NCBI GenBank assembly: GCA_009829735.1 | Contig: CM020618.1 | Span: 4,214,882-4,278,881, forward strand | DNA: 64,000 nt | Origin: Pyropia yezoensis | Lineage: Eukaryota; Rhodophyta; Bangiophyceae; Bangiales; Bangiaceae | Direction: 5' to 3' | Part shown: one piece after another, positions 28,978 through 40,440 of the stretch | How the letters are laid out: every line of letters begins with the position of its first letter | Numbering within the stretch: the first letter of the stretch is position 1 | Notes under the pieces: generated by a model | What the model was told of the DNA's origin: nothing | Seen by the model: the letters and a program-made list of their open reading frames with translations, nothing else | The model's database searches: none | Position numbers and translations under genes: made by a program

Positions 28978-31769
28978 CCAACTGTACTGTAGATGTCCAC
29001 CACCATGGACGGCCAGTAGTACCTGGTCCTCAGGGTCTGGTACAGTTTACTAGACCCCAGGTGTCCACCCGTGGGAGCGTTGTGCTCCCTCTCAAGGATA
29101 CTGTCCTTGAGGGATGCGGGGACGACAAGTTGTTCGGTCCCCTGGAATACCCCCCTCCTCATGAGGAGGCCATCGTCTCCCAGAAAGAAGCGCGTCTCAA
29201 CCACCGTATCCAGTATATCCCTCTGCGACTTGCAGAAGGGATCCTCGGCCTGGGCCTTCACCACCTCGTCCAGGGACAGGGGCAAGTACTTCTTGTTCCC
29301 TGGCGCCTCGGGGTTCAACGCCTGACCCGAGCGCGTGACTACCCCCACGATGGGGATGTCCTCATCGACTGGGTTAGTGTCCAGCCCCTCGGTAGGTACC
29401 CGGGAGAGGCCGTCGGCAAGGGCATGTTGCCTGCCAGGTCGGTACTCAATGTCAAAGTTGAAGGGTGCCAGTCGCACCCTCCACCGGTTGAGACGAGTGT
29501 TCGTACAGTCCGTCTTAAACATGAACTGCAACGCGCGGTGGTCACAGCGGATGAGGAACTTCTCACCCTCCAGGTAGTGACGAAGTGACGTCACCGCCCA
29601 CACCACTGCGAGTCCTTCCAACTCGGTGACTCCGTAGTTCTTCTCGGCCGAGTTCAGCCCCTTACTAAAGTATCCCACCGGCAAGTACTCCTTGTCCGGC
29701 TGCTGCTGAAGCAACACACAACCAAGTTGGTCGTAGCTAGCGTCCACATCCAGGATGTAGTGGCCTCCCAACCTGGGAATAGCCAAGATGGGGGGCTTCA
29801 GCAGAAGGTCCCGAAGAGTCTCAAAGGATTCCTGCTCCACCCGACTTGGGGGAGGCAGGTTCTTCGGTAGCGTTGAGCTCACTAGCTCATTCAACGGCTT
29901 CGCCACCTTGGCGAAGCCCTTGGTGAAACGTCGGTACACGTTACACATCCCGAGGAAGCTCCTCATCTGGGTCTGGGTCCGGGGGTACTGAGCCTTACGA
30001 ATGGCCCTCAAGTTCTTCTCGTTAACACTGAGACGCCCCGGATGGACAACATGTCCCAAGTACTCCACCTCTTGAGTAAAGAGGTGGCACTTACTCGCCT
30101 TCAGTGACACACCGGCGTCAGCAAGTAGCTTGAACACCTGGCCAAGATGGCCAATGTGTTCCTCCGGACTTCGGGAGAACACAATGATATCGTCTAGGTA
30201 CACAAGACAGATCTGCCACCGTACTCCGGCCAGAATCATGTCCATAGCGCGCTGGAAAGTTGCCGGCGCGTTACACAGACCAAACGGTAGGCGCTTGCAC
30301 TGGTAGGTACCACAGCGACAGGTAAAGGTAGTTTTATGCCTGTCCTCCGGGGCAATGGGAATTTGCCAGTACCCCGCGTTACAGTCCAGGGTAGAGAACA
30401 CGTTTGCCTCCCCCAGAGAGTCCAGACAGTCATCCATCCTAGGTAGGGGATAACTGTCCTTCACCGTGCTCTCGTTGAGCTTACGGTAGTCGATACAAAA
30501 CCGGGGGGTCCCATCAACTTTGGGGACGATAACCACCGTACTCGCCCACTCGGCGTTGCTGGCCTCGATCACATCGAGGGCCTCCATGCGAGCGACTTGC
30601 TCCTTAACGAGGGCCCTTGAACGGGGTCCTCCCCTATACGGTTGTTGGCGTATAGGGGGTGCACCGGGCTTCAACTCGATCCGGTGTTGGGTGGCTCTCA
30701 TGAATCCCAATTGACCATCCCACAGCTTGTGATATTGGTCCAAGAGGCGTTCAACTTGAACCCTCAACCTGGGGGGGACACCCTCCATGTTCACATGGGG
30801 TCGAGGAGAGGCGGCCGACTTGGTTTGATGCTTCTCCTTTCCGGACTTCGGGTCGCTACTTGCGCCCGCGTTGAGGGTGACCGCTACTACCGGTCCCTCG
30901 TGTTGGTCGATATAGCCGAACTTGGCTCCCGACTTGAAGTACTTGGGCGTCAGGCTCAGGTTCATCACCTGGATCCTCCACGGGACTCCGGCTTTGGAGT
31001 CCATCGTGCCAAGGGCAACATGCACTTGGTGCTTGCGAGCAAGACGGGGGTGAGGGTGCACCAACCCGTTCCCCGTAAAATCAGTTACAACATCAACGTG
31101 CGCCACCGAGTTGGGGGACAACGTGACTTTGCGGGCTAAACGCAGGGTAGCAGTAAACCCTTCCCTCACAGAGCAAATAGGCTTCGACTGTGAGACTGTC
31201 ACAGGAGCCACAGACTTTCCCTTACCAAGGATGGGGATAGTCTCCCCATTCATCAACTTGACCCAGTACTCAGGGCCACAAATCAAAGGCACTTGTGTAA
31301 CAACATAAGGGGTACCCAGAAGCAGGGGTACCGATATATTCTCAACTACGCCATAGGTCACGTCGACCTCATGGGTCCCCAACCTAGTTGGTAGGGTCAC
31401 GGCACCAACGATGGGAAGTACCCCACCATTGATGTCAATCATATGGTCAGCTTTGGACCTCCAGCGTTGGAGCTTCACCTCCTTTGGTAATAGCGACTTG
31501 CGTATCAAGGAGGCTCCTGACCCGGTATCAAGTACGATACGGGTACAGCATGCACGGCCGGGGGCAAGTTGCACCCGTCCAGCCACCTGGAAGTTCTCAC
31601 CCGTCAGCACCGCGATGACCCGACGTGGGTTTACGTTCTTGGGGAGTCCTACCCGAGGTGGGCGGACTCCCTTAGGTCGCCGCAGTATCCGGCACGGTTG
31701 GTTCGTCCTCCTGGCCCACTTGGCCGAGGCTGCCGTTGTGAGCTTCGGACGACCAGCCCCAACGGTCAT
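28941..31769 (-). CDS. Pol: protease, reverse transcriptase, RNase H, integrase HH
   Basis: This 942-residue frame contains an aspartic protease motif DTGSGAS at residue 81, RT blocks (PRFCIDYRKLNE, DCNAGYWQIPI, LPFGLCNAPATFQ), the catalytic YLDD at 524-527, an RNase H DVDAS motif near 674, a CDHRAL RNase H motif, and the integrase HH half of the zinc finger (EREHNAPTGGHLG). It then stops instead of running into the integrase core. Its start ATG overlaps the gag stop (ATGA, 31769-31766), suggesting coupled reinitiation or a frameshift mechanism. Substrates are the element RNA and cDNA in cytoplasmic particles. Confidence 0.95.
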   Translation of the reverse strand: MTVGAGRPKLTTAASAKWARRTNQPCRILRRPKGVRPPRVGLPKNVNPRRVIAVLTGENFQVAGRVQLAPGRACCTRIVLDTGSGASLIRKSLLPKEVKLQRWRSKADHMIDINGGVLPIVGAVTLPTRLGTHEVDVTYGVVENISVPLLLGTPYVVTQVPLICGPEYWVKLMNGETIPILGKGKSVAPVTVSQSKPICSVREGFTATLRLARKVTLSPNSVAHVDVVTDFTGNGLVHPHPRLARKHQVHVALGTMDSKAGVPWRIQVMNLSLTPKYFKSGAKFGYIDQHEGPVVAVTLNAGASSDPKSGKEKHQTKSAASPRPHVNMEGVPPRLRVQVERLLDQYHKLWDGQLGFMRATQHRIELKPGAPPIRQQPYRGGPRSRALVKEQVARMEALDVIEASNAEWASTVVIVPKVDGTPRFCIDYRKLNESTVKDSYPLPRMDDCLDSLGEANVFSTLDCNAGYWQIPIAPEDRHKTTFTCRCGTYQCKRLPFGLCNAPATFQRAMDMILAGVRWQICLVYLDDIIVFSRSPEEHIGHLGQVFKLLADAGVSLKASKCHLFTQEVEYLGHVVHPGRLSVNEKNLRAIRKAQYPRTQTQMRSFLGMCNVYRRFTKGFAKVAKPLNELVSSTLPKNLPPPSRVEQESFETLRDLLLKPPILAIPRLGGHYILDVDASYDQLGCVLLQQQPDKEYLPVGYFSKGLNSAEKNYGVTELEGLAVVWAVTSLRHYLEGEKFLIRCDHRALQFMFKTDCTNTRLNRWRVRLAPFNFDIEYRPGRQHALADGLSRVPTEGLDTNPVDEDIPIVGVVTRSGQALNPEAPGNKKYLPLSLDEVVKAQAEDPFCKSQRDILDTVVETRFFLGDDGLLMRRGVFQGTEQLVVPASLKDSILEREHNAPTGGHLGSSKLYQTLRTRYYWPSMVVDIYSTVGWLPAQVLHRIV

Positions 31770-33287
31770 TCGTTTCCCGCCGACTTGGCGTCCGAATCTG
31801 AGGGCGGGGAGGAAGACGACGAGTCCGAGGACGACGTGTCCGCCTCCTCCGCCGAGGGTGTGGCGACCGCAACGACCGGTCGAGACCCACCCTCGCGGCG
31901 TGAACGTACTTCGTTCGTAGCCGACTTTTTACTCGCATTCCTAACAAGTTGTTGGATGCGTTTACTCAACTTGGGGCAATCATATGCCCAGTGACCATCG
32001 GAGTTGCAGTTCCAACACCGATGGTCCGGTCCGGGAGGGGTCTTCCCAACTGGGGAAGACGAAGGGATACCCTGGGAAGTTCCCACGGCAGCTACCACCC
32101 TCTCCTTGCGGATTCGGCGTGCCTCTCTCAACTCTCTGGCCTGGCGCGCCTCCTCCCGTTCCTTGGCCAACTCGGCCTGACGCTCCTGGCGTTGTTCCTC
32201 CCGCAACTTGCGGTAGGCCTCGCCTCTGCGATAGGCGAACCTGGCCAACTCGGCCAGGGTCGCCCGGGTAGTGTTGTGCTCCCGGGTCTCCATCCGGACT
32301 GACCAATGGAGTCCCTCCACCAACCGACTCTTCACCACAGCTTGTGGATGAAGAAACCCACAAAGATTGTTGAGCTTACGGACTCGCTCCGCAAAGGACA
32401 ACTCGTCCTCCGCCTCTTCCTGATGGGCTTGCGTAAACTCCTCGACTTGAGAAGCCAACGCTGCCTCATCAACCATGGCTCTCAACAACCAGTTGACGAG
32501 CTCCAAATAGGAAGTCACCTCCCCAGCGCCTCCACTTGAGGAGCTGGGCATGACGGACATAAGTTCTGTCCGTAGGTCGCCCTTCGTAAATTCCTGTAGC
32601 ATGTAAAAAGCCATGCCTTCACTTATGGCATTGTCGTCACAGGCTTTTGTGAAACGACGTAGGAACTCAAAGACACGGAGGGGGGGAGTTCCGTCCCACT
32701 CCGCTTTGTGCCCAAAAGAATGAAGTGCATTCTTCTTGGCACGGCCCATGGCTCGGGCCTGGTCAGGACCATACGCCACCGACTTGTTGTGGAGGGCGTA
32801 GGTCTCACAGTCAAAGATCCTCTGGTAGACCGGGTTGGCTACCTGGATCTTGGGCGGCACCTCACGTTGAGGGAACAGCCGCTGTGGCACTGGGGTAAGT
32901 TCACTCTCAGTGCCTGTAGTCCGGCGCGGCGCGCTTGGTGTAGCCGCCGGCGTTTCCGGGGGGAACTCCCCCGTGAAGGGCGTACGCCCCACCGAGTATG
33001 GTGTGGCTCCCTCGTTGGGAGTCACAGGTGTCGCCCCCAGTTCGGGGCGACCAGAGATAGGCGTAAGGGGGGATTCCCCCTGCGCCTGCGGGCTCGAAAG
33101 CCCCAATCCGGTCTGGACATTAAGGCCATCTGGCAAACTCGCCACAATCTGATTCAGAATAGTATTCGTCATCGTGACCACCAGGTCCGGCAAAGTCTGC
33201 CGCAACACAATGGTCGCCTCCCGACGGACAGTTTCCGCGAGGAGTGGATTGACGACTCCAGTTGAGTCTCGGTCCGCCTCCGGGAGT
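31766..33287 (-). CDS. Gag with CCHC zinc knuckle, N-terminus cut by gap
   Basis: The frame is open from the gap edge (33287); the first start-like codon is at 33208, giving 480 residues, but codons upstream remain protein-like, so the true N-terminus lies in the gap. A capsid-like helical domain contains FLRRFTKACDDNAISEGMAFYMLQEFTKGDLRTEL. It is followed by a charged RQERQAELAKEREEARQ helix and a CCHC knuckle CWNCNSDGHWAYDC (about 398-411 of the 480). A Ser/Asp-rich tail ends at the ATGA overlap with pol. Gag packages the element RNA. Confidence 0.9.
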
Positions 33288-33787
33288 NNNNNNNNNNNNN
33301 NNNNNNNNNNNNNNNNNNNNNNNNNNNNNNNNNNNNNNNNNNNNNNNNNNNNNNNNNNNNNNNNNNNNNNNNNNNNNNNNNNNNNNNNNNNNNNNNNNNN
33401 NNNNNNNNNNNNNNNNNNNNNNNNNNNNNNNNNNNNNNNNNNNNNNNNNNNNNNNNNNNNNNNNNNNNNNNNNNNNNNNNNNNNNNNNNNNNNNNNNNNN
33501 NNNNNNNNNNNNNNNNNNNNNNNNNNNNNNNNNNNNNNNNNNNNNNNNNNNNNNNNNNNNNNNNNNNNNNNNNNNNNNNNNNNNNNNNNNNNNNNNNNNN
33601 NNNNNNNNNNNNNNNNNNNNNNNNNNNNNNNNNNNNNNNNNNNNNNNNNNNNNNNNNNNNNNNNNNNNNNNNNNNNNNNNNNNNNNNNNNNNNNNNNNNN
33701 NNNNNNNNNNNNNNNNNNNNNNNNNNNNNNNNNNNNNNNNNNNNNNNNNNNNNNNNNNNNNNNNNNNNNNNNNNNNNNNNNNNNNNN
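33288..33787. other. Assembly gap (500 N)
   Basis: Exactly 500 N, the same size as the gap at 10590. It falls inside gag on the left and one base before an inverted LTR on the right, so the join is not a colinear continuation of the element. Confidence 0.98.
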
Positions 33788-33788
33788 G

Positions 33789-34437
33789 TGTGAACTGAGG
33801 AGAGCAAGCTGCCGAGTGGGGCAAGCTTGAGGAGAGGGGCGGTCAACGTGACAGCCTCCACATCCGTGTTACGTACTCGATGGGGGACAGCAAGTCGCGC
33901 CCCCAACGCCGAGACGTGCGTTTACGCACCCCTCACAGGGCCGACCGGTCGGTCGGAACTGAGGAGAGGGAGTGTGGCAGTATTGACCCCCAGGTAGGGG
34001 GCAACACGTGCCATGCAAGGGGCGGCAGGCCACTAGCCTGATCCGTTCCTCCCCCCTGCATTTGGGTCCATATTCCCTAAGTTTGGGATAGTTAGCTTAG
34101 TAGTAAATCCAACTTGGATTTGAGGGTTTTCTGCATTTATCGTCTTGAATTTCGTGTGGCCCGGTGGGCAGGTGCTGGGTGGGAGATTCTGAGTGGCGAG
34201 ATTCTGAGTGGACCCTGGGGGATAAGGGGAGGACAGCGGGGCTTGGCCCTGCGTCCCCCGTCCCGACCAAGAAACTGTTGGACCACACACCATCCTCTTG
34301 TTTGTCCGTGGGGGTTTGCCCCACAACAGGGACAGAGTGTGTGCGACTTGCACTTCTTCCGGTTCCCCCGACACGGGAGGCAGCCCTAGCACACCGCCCC
34401 AACTTGGGTGCCGTGTGTGCTTGTGGTTTTTGCCACA
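33789..34437 (+). repeat. LTR of Ty3 family, inverted copy (649 bp)
   Basis: It starts TGTGAACTGAGG and ends TTTTTGCCACA. It equals the 3' LTR at 24919-25573 apart from small homopolymer differences. Its orientation is opposite to that needed for a 5' LTR of the adjacent gag-pol element. Confidence 0.8.
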
Positions 34438-34534
34438 CTATCCCATGCCCAGGAACATACACTGAACCGCCCTTCAGCTCGGCCGCCCATGGCTCTTCCC
34501 TGGCACTTAACCGGAAGCGACCGAAAGAAGAAAC

Positions 34535-35517
34535 CTACAACAGTACGCTCACTAGCTGGCCAGTGGCGTCAGGCAGCTGGAGCTGGTTCCAAGTCTCGCC
34601 AGGCAGATCACCCTTCTCGCTGTAGCGCCAGGAATATCCCGAGGAAGACTGGGTCGGTGCCTTCACAAGCCGCGCTGAGCGCCATGCGCGTCACTCGCCC
34701 ACGTCCTAGAGCATAAGCTGCCGACACGGGCGAGGGTACATCCGCACTGTCCTGACCTCGTCCGGCCCGTCCGCGGAGAGTTGAGTGCGGACGACGGCGA
34801 ACGCCATGGATGGCCGCTTGATAGTGGAAGATCGGCGCGTTGTTGGCCACTCCGCTTCGAACCGTCAAGTTCCACATAGCATTGACGCCAGCACCGGCTG
34901 GTCCATGGTCGACTTCTTCGTTCACGCCGATAGGCCCCATGCGGCCACTGCAACAAGCCGGGCCATCAGCATGGCCTGGACACCTGGCACATGAACTCTG
35001 TGCCGCGGGGCACTGTCAGTAGAAGCTGCTGTGCCGGGGTCATCATCGTCAAGTACGCAAGGCAAGTGTGGGCTGCCGAAAGAAGGCTTGATCCGCCACA
35101 TAAGAGAAACGTACAGATGGCGGTCGGTGGGGACTTGCCGCGCCACATCTTTGCACCATCCCAGCGGTACAGGGCGTCGAAGGAGTGGTTGGCAGGGCGT
35201 CTGCTCATGATCTTCACAGCGGCAGCCTGCTGCTTCCGAAAGAAGTCCACACTGAGGGGGTGCTCGGCGACAAAATCGACGCCGCCATGCGCCTTCCGCA
35301 AGCACCGAAAACAGGCCCCAAAGACAACAGCCCGCGCTGTGCCCCGCGCGTGGTCACACTCATCGTCAACTGGGCCGAGCATAAACAACGGGTGGGAGGG
35401 GGGACGGCCGACAGTGTCTTGGCCGTGGCCCAGCCTCCCGCGGGGGACGTCGAGTACCTCGCCCGCTAGAAAGTTCGCGCCATTCACGGTGTTGCTGCTT
35501 CTTCCTGCTCCACCCAT
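34535..35517 (-). pseudogene. Hypothetical ORF2 downstream of Ulp1 (right copy, frameshifted)
   Basis: This is the mirror of 23838-24821. The frame from 35517 breaks near 35136, where CAAGTCCCC replaces CAAGGTCCCC, and further one-base differences occur near 34640 and 34836. Coding potential is judged from the intact left copy. Confidence 0.5.
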
Positions 35518-35559
35518 GAAGGCGCCAGTGCCGTTAGCCCATGCAATGGTACCACCGCC

Positions 35560-36790
35560 TTATTCCCTGGCAGCTGTTGACAGGAGGATGACTGCCATGC
35601 GCAGCCTCAAGCACGTAGGATTGATGGGCGGGGCCTTGGACAACGCCCGCCCAGAGCCCGCCCAACTGCCCAAAAGCACAGGAACACACCACAGTCGCCT
35701 TGAAATTGCCGCTGCATCGTAGAAGGCGTGCAGTGTACCGTCCATGGTTGCCGTCGGAGTTCTTGGTTGCGCAGATCTGCGGATTCGACCGCTTGCAGCC
35801 ACCACAACACAGCTTGCGCTCGGTGGTTGTCGACACACTCGCGGTTGGCACCAGCCAAACTGTCACACATGAGCAGCTGCCGGGAGGAAGCTTGAACTAC
35901 GCAGAGTGACCAGTGCTCAGCTCCACCGTCTGTAGTGTGGACGGGAATCACCACGCGGTCACGGCGGAGGTCCAGACCCGCCGACAGTTCTTGTACGAGG
36001 GCGAAGCCTTCTAGAGATGGAAGTCCGGCTCGCTGCTGCGAGTGCGCCGCGACAGCAGCAGGGTACAGCCACGACGAGACCCATCGCATCTTTCCCAGGT
36101 GCTCGTGGGAGGGAGTCCGCTGCTGTGCGACACCCCATGCGATGATTATCTCTCCGTGTAGCCAAGCCCCCTCAACCATGAGGGACGACAGAGCTTCATG
36201 GCCCTGATCGACACCACCCACCCGCAGTGGCCACGGGATTTGTGCCATCCAGTTTGCGGTGCTGGGGAGCTGCCCCGGCGAGGGATCGCGGGATGACACC
36301 ACCAGCGGTCCGGCATCGGCGACGTCAGCGTCGATCGCGGTGCTGTCGGCTACCATGGCAGCGCCTTCAGCAGTTCCCGTAGCAGGGACGACAGCATCAG
36401 CGACTTTGTTGGCGGCAGGTGCGCCAGCCGTAACGGCACCGAGAGCCCCTGCCAGTATGCAGGGCACGGGGTTTGAGGTACCCCAACCCATCTCCATCTC
36501 CTCTTCCTCGACGGACTCAGCCAATGGAGCAGCAGTGTCGGGGATGGTGGCCGCAGCAGGCGTCCGCTTCTTCTTGCGCCAGCGATGATCCTTCGGGTAC
36601 AGTTCGTGCGCGCGCAGGCGAAGGGACTTGAGATCTCCCTCTCGCGCAGATGTCAGGGAGGTGGCACGGTACACGCGCTCTGCGAAGGCGCGCAGTGCTG
36701 GCTCTACGTGAGGTCGGCTTGGAGCTCTTGCACGTACCATGGAACAGCGGGCACCCGCCTCCGTCGTGCGGTAAGCCGTTGACGAGGCAT
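35560..36790 (-). pseudogene. Ulp1/C48-type protease (right copy, frameshifted)
   Basis: This is the mirror of 22563-23795 with all catalytic residues present, but one G is missing near 36706 (CACGTAG) and one near 35673. The first shifts the N-terminal frame and the second replaces the C-terminus from CFW onward. Both lie in short homopolymers, so assembly error is more likely than real decay. Confidence 0.6.
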
Positions 36791-37451
36791 GGTGGCAGAA
36801 AACGGTTTATTCTTCTCGCAGGACGATCACCATGAGGGACGGGTGGCTGAGAGGCACGCACTGGCCAAGGAGTGTGCACGCCACTTAACCGGGACGCGTG
36901 ACGAGCGGTCGTCTACCACAAAGTAGCCTGGGGCCTCTCAGAATCCCGATGCCCTCTCGACTCCTTGCGTACGCCTTCCGGACGCGGTTGATATATTAAA
37001 TCTCGATTTTTTTTACTAATCTATTGTTTTTGTGGTCTGCCCTCCTCACTGGTCTGTGATACCGGTCGCGTCTCTCTCATTGTGTACAGCCTGTTTTGTA
37101 CGGTGCGTCTCACCGGTGTGTCTCATGCACTGACGGGCGGTTTGGGACACGCCCCCAGTTTGTGGCAGCCGAATTTGTGGCGCTACAAGCTCGGTGCCAC
37201 AAAGGGCCAGGCACTTTCGGACATCCGCCAGTTTCCGAGTTTGCGGCAGGATTTGCGACAAAGAAGATTGAGGAGTGGTTCAGGACCTCGTGAGGTGACA
37301 GGCCCAAAGAATCATGTAGGTCGTGTTTGAGGAGGGGGGGGCGCAACAGGGCGCACGTGGGACAGCAAATCGGGAGGAGCACGGCGGGAATGCGGTGGTG
37401 AGAGAAAAAAACGGTCTGCCCCCCCCCCCCCCCCCCCCCCCTGCCCTTTTG

Positions 37452-38396
37452 ATGCCCGTCATCACCGTAATCAGCGGACTTTCCTCGCTCGCGCAGAAGG
37501 ATGCTCGAGTGAACAACCTCATTGCGGACGTCTGGGAGGACGTTGATGGCGCTAAGCGGGCCATTCTGAGAGATTTCTTCCGACACGCTTATGACGGGAG
37601 CGGAGCGGACTCTTTTTTCTCGGCGGGAAGCTCTATCGATGGACGCATGACTTCGGCGTGGAATTGGTGCAGCAAGCTTGAGAGCAAGAGCTTCTACCCG
37701 CTCTTCCTTTTCTCTGGCTTCACCTCGTTTGACGGCAAGTGGTGAGCTGAATGAGGATAGGGCAGCTGGCGAGCTACATAGGGGTTCTGGGTCAGCTTCG
37801 GCGCCGCGAGTAACAGCACGACATGTGCAAGTTTGTAGTTTGTCAGCCTTTTGGGCATGACGCACCTACTGGCAGAGCCGTTCATTGTTGCGGCTCACAA
37901 CGTGCTGCCGCCTTCTCGCATCGTGGGTGCCCTCCTGGCCCCTCACTTTACGGGCACGGTTGGTATCAATTTCCTGGCTCGCCAGACGTTGGTGTCCACC
38001 GTCGCGCCTTTGACGGACGCCACCTTTAGCGTCGGCACAGGCCACGCGCTGTTCTTATTTGCGGCAGCATACAAGGGCTGGGACTTTCTGGGCGACAACT
38101 TCGTGGGCGGGCTGGCCAGGCGGGGCTTCACCGCCGATGCTTCCGAGGACGGGCTCGACAACTTCACGGAGCTCACCGTTGGTCCCGACGCCTTCCCGAC
38201 GCCTTCCCAACGCCTTCCCGACGCCTTCCCGACGCCTTCCAGACGCCTTCCCGACGCCTTCCCGACGCCTTCCCGACGCCTTCCCGACATCCATCAGAAG
38301 CGCTACGAGCTCGTCGTTTTATGCAGATTTTTCATTGTCTCTTTCGTCTGTGCTTCTTTCTGCTTCACGGGGGCACAAAGCCAGATGACCACATAA
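37452..38396 (+). pseudogene. Truncated lipoxygenase (right copy)
   Basis: This is the mirror of 20956-21900 with the same two exons (37452-37741 and 37847-38396), the same 105-base GT-AG intron and the same early termination in the minisatellite. It is identical over the coding part. The neighbouring C/G homopolymer just upstream (about 37420-37441) differs in length between arms. Confidence 0.65.
38180..38294. repeat. 11-bp minisatellite (right)
   Basis: This is the reverse-complement copy of the left array (unit TTCCCGACGCC). Copy number is the same, as expected if both arms represent one locus. Confidence 0.9.
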
Positions 38397-38572
38397 AGGC
38401 CCTCTTCACAGGGCGAGCTCTCATGAGCGATCTCGTCGAATAGGCGGCGCAATCGGTGGTCCTCTTTTGTTCATCATTTACAGAAAAGGTCTCACCACGT
38501 CACGCTGTTCTTGACCGCCTCCTGTTAGTCCCATTCCTCTGGGCAGGAATGATGCTGAGGAAGGGGTCACAA

Positions 38573-40246
38573 CCAGGCCTGATCAAGGGTATCGCGCCAA
38601 GGCACCACCCGGGTATCAAACAAGGGAATCTGAAGTACTCTTGACCAAAACCGAAGCCTCGCATGATACACAGTACAGTTTCAGCCAAGAGTATCAGATA
38701 CCCATTGCACAGATCCTCAAGGGTACCAGGAGGACTTCAGTCAGGATTTAGTAGGGCAGCAAGCAATTCACTGCTTGGACGTGGGGTGGCGCCGTCTTGA
38801 AACGATTGTTCGTGGGGTGGCACCGTTTTGAAACGCTCGGACGTGCGGGGCGCCGTTTTGCCCAGACGCGCCGCTTCTTTGTTCCTTCCGCGGTGGTCAG
38901 AAGCCTCCTTGCAAACCACCTGACCATCAATCACGACGCGCCACTACGTATCCCTACGTGGGAGCCTCCGAGGCCGACGTCTGGTCCAGTTCAGGGTTAC
39001 AATCGTCCCAGGCTGTTCCTGACCACGACCCAGGGGTGGTACGAAGGCTCCTTTCGCTGGCACACGTGATGCCTCCGCGAGGACCAGCCCAACGTGACTT
39101 CGTCCTTGCCCCTGCAGCATAGCTCGGCCAGCACCAATCAGAGCGTGTTTAGAGAATGGTGGCAGCACTGCTGTGGCGCACACGTCCGGGTCGGCGAGGC
39201 GACGGCTACGCAGGGAGCCGCCATAACGCGAGCTCATCGGAGGAGGGAGACGGGGGGCCTTATAGCGAAACCCCGCAGCAGCTCTCGTGTGCCTGGCGGG
39301 ATAACAGACGGCGTCGGGGAAGGAGGATGGTGCGAGGGCGACTGCACTTGTGAGAAACCTGAAGTTCGGCGACGTCCGCAGGTAATCATAGGTCTCATAC
39401 CCGGGTACTGATACTCTTACCTCCCATTTTTGCCGCATACTCTTGGGCCTGGCTGGGTCGAAGGTATACCTACGCGCCATACCCGTAATGGCGCTGGCCT
39501 GCTGATACACTACACATGAGGAATGGTGTGGGCCCCATACTCATACCCACGTGTATGGCCGATTTCTGAAGAATGATGAGATTCATGTTGGGGTTCACAG
39601 CAGGTCACAGCAGCATTCCACCGAAGTACCGATGTTTCCCCCCTTCCCATTGGCTGCCGCTAAATCGCGGCAGCAGGTATCGCATACGTCTCATCCGATT
39701 CGGCGCTCCTCGTCGGACCCCTCTCCGATCGTGTTTCCAGGGCTGTGCTCGAGTGACGGATCCCCCCCACAACGGGAAATTAACTGGCACAGTACTCTGT
39801 GGTGGCCTCCTGTGAGCACGTGACAACAGCCCGTACCTGCTGCGAACCCGTCCGTGCAACTGCAGGCTACTTTGTACTGGCCAATCAGCGCCCTAGAACC
39901 GGCCTCATTTCGCGGCACCTGGCCTCGGACCGATGCTGTGAGCCCCTGACAGCAGTCCTCTGCAAGACTGGGCCGGTCTGTGCAGACGGGAGATTTTTCG
40001 GCCGGTCTCACATCAAGGCATCACACAGATGCGACAGGGATTTGCCGTGTTGGATGTTGTTCGGCCAAGGCCGCGGGCACCGCCGGAGAATTCTTGTGGC
40101 CCAGAATGCGTGCGCACATGGCGACTGTTCTGGGAGATCCTGCTGTGAACCTCCTTACGGAACTGATCATTCTTTGGAAATCGGCCATAAACGTTTCCCC
40201 AAGACACATACACATGGCCGAAAACGGTACCCTTGATCAGGCCTGG
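38573..40246. mobile_element. Non-autonomous TIR element, 1674 bp (right copy)
   Basis: It has the same length, the same perfect 19-bp TIRs (38573-38591 and 40228-40246) and the same TSD, here TCACAA at 38567-38572 and 40247-40252. Identical insertion sites in both arms mean the arms are copies of one locus and not separate insertions. Confidence 0.8.
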
Positions 40247-40440
40247 TCACAACGATCCGCGCAACGCCAAAACATCGATTTCGCACGATTTCCGAGACGC
40301 CGGTTGAAGGGGCACTGCGCAGCCGGGCTCTTGACGCTCCCGCATCGCCTCCCTGCACGGGCGAGACGTCAGGGCGTTGGGCGCGCTGCTGGCAGCCAGC
40401 CCGGCGTGGTGGTTGCCATCCCCGTTGGTTCGCGCGTGCC

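Larger units (their letters stand above)
24919..33287 (-). mobile_element. Ty3/gypsy chromovirus, 5' end lost in gap
   Basis: The element reads on the minus strand: gag, pol (protease, RT, RNase H), integrase with chromodomain, then the 3' LTR at 24919-25573. It also has an antisense ORF of its own between integrase and LTR. The 5' LTR and primer-binding site should lie to the right but are replaced by the 500-N gap. The purine-rich strand just inside the 3' LTR (minus-strand complement of 25574-25610) is a plausible polypurine tract. The LTR in contig C (33789-34437) is inverted relative to this one, so it cannot be the partner 5' LTR as assembled. Confidence 0.9.

Noticed and set aside
33120..33906. 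ORFs spanning the N gap
   Set aside because: They consist mostly of unknown bases; the two sides come from different, oppositely oriented contigs.
33789..34437. Taking this LTR as the 5' LTR of the adjacent gag-pol
   Set aside because: Its orientation is opposite to the 3' LTR, which a normal retrotransposon cannot have.
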